A model generated the notes under the pieces. The model had not been told where the DNA came from. It ran no database searches and saw only the letters and a program-made list of their open reading frames with translations. From Bartonella ancashensis (GTDB taxonomy: Bacteria > Pseudomonadota > Alphaproteobacteria > Rhizobiales > Rhizobiaceae): a stretch of 64,000 nucleotides of DNA. A program made the translations under genes and the position numbers. Numbering within the stretch: the first letter of the stretch is position 1; each line of letters opens with the position of its first letter. This document shows, one piece after another, positions 63,659 through 64,000 of this stretch. The stretch covers positions 582,001 to 646,000 of the forward strand of contig NZ_CP010401.1 of NCBI RefSeq assembly GCF_001281405.1, given 5' to 3'.

Positions 63659-64000
63659 TCATTTTTTAATAAAAGTGAGATAAGCAGGTGTCCTACCTTC
63701 ACGGAAAGCCTTTATTTCATAGCGGGTACTTTTCCATAGTGGATAAGGGGTTTCCCAATCTTTGTGACTATCTGATTTCCATTCGAAATTTTCATGTTGA
63801 AGGCAGTAGTATAGTGTCCAGTTTATGTAAATATCTATATCGCTAACAAAGCGAAGTTTTTTACCCACTTTAAGAACATGAGCGAAACGGGAAAGATTTT
63901 GCATATTGATAAAGCGTCGCTTCCAATGCTTTTTTTTAGGCCATGGATCTGGGTAAAATATGTCTATTCCATCAAGAGATTCTTTAGGTAACCAATCAAG
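63659..64000 (-). CDS. trmB: tRNA (guanine-N7-)-methyltransferase TrmB, 5' part beyond window
   Basis: Makes m7G46 in tRNA using SAM. The frame is open to the right window edge, so only the last 113 codons are here. Seen: [19 protein letters not shown], the hallmark substrate-binding stretch of TrmB, then [16 protein letters not shown] and the C-terminal [19 protein letters not shown]. The SAM-binding loop lies outside. The 8-A tract at 63930-63937 here is in frame, unlike those in ndvB and truB. Confidence 0.95.
   Translation of the reverse strand, partial: LDWLPKESLDGIDIFYPDPWPKKKHWKRRFINMQNLSRFAHVLKVGKKLRFVSDIDIYINWTLYYCLQHENFEWKSDSHKDWETPYPLWKSTRYEIKAFREGRTPAYLTFIKK

Overview
The window is a stretch of an AT-rich alphaproteobacterial chromosome. 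Gene content and order are those of the Rhizobiales: cmk-rpsA beside a FYDLN-acid protein, gcrA, ccmA-B-C-D/G beside acnA, rpsT-dnaA-dnaN-recF, fabI-fabB-fabA divergent from irr, hslV-hslU, and rimP-nusA-ylxR-infB-rbfA-truB. The low GC, wide intergenic gaps and several decaying genes point to a reduced, host-associated lineage. Bartonella or a close relative is my best guess; I cannot name a species from the sequence alone.

Layout. 1-7181 (-): a very long cyclic beta-1,2-glucan synthase gene that runs off the left edge and is frameshifted near its 5' end. 7399-9882 (-): rpsA and cmk, followed upstream by about 1.3 kb of decayed aroA. 11359-11936 (+): a FYDLN-acid protein and tRNA-Ala(GGC). 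12358-15093 (-): mutS. 15283-17140 (+): a malic enzyme cut off after its malic domain, with fossil phosphotransacetylase sequence behind it. 17262-19893: secB, fxsA, a Tim44-like protein and an Smr protein. 20223-23401 (-): argD-argF-hslO. 23832-24365 (+): gcrA. 24562-27511 (-): ccmA-ccmB-ccmC and a ccmD-ccmG fusion. 27804-35704 (+): acnA, rpsT, dnaA, dnaN, recF. 36276-40383 (+): cyoABCD. 40552-43207 (-): fabA-fabB-fabI, with irr divergent. 43992-48264 (-): SH3 protein, NlpC/P60 peptidase, leucyl aminopeptidase and coaA. 49284-51182 (+): hslVU. 51858-54579 (-): rpsO-pnp. 54869-56500 (+): an MFS exporter. 56588-63510 (-): rimP-nusA-ylxR-infB-rbfA-truB. The right edge holds the 3' part of trmB.

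The genes are mostly core functions: replication start and clamp loading, translation and RNA decay, cytochrome c maturation, a quinol oxidase, unsaturated fatty acid synthesis, arginine synthesis, protein quality control and iron-responsive regulation. I see no transposase, prophage, CRISPR array or secretion system, and no evident new multi-gene system.

The most interesting signals are decay and recoding. (i) ndvB and truB each lose frame at an 8-A tract where nine A would restore it. Both tracts carry a zero-frame A AAA AAR slippery heptamer, so slippage may rescue the products. (ii) aroA survives only as a fossil that can be aligned by eye over much of its length. (iii) The malic enzyme has lost its PTA domain. 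(iv) CcmD and CcmG are joined in one reading frame. (v) A compact three-stem inverted-repeat element lies between the convergent cyoD and fabI.
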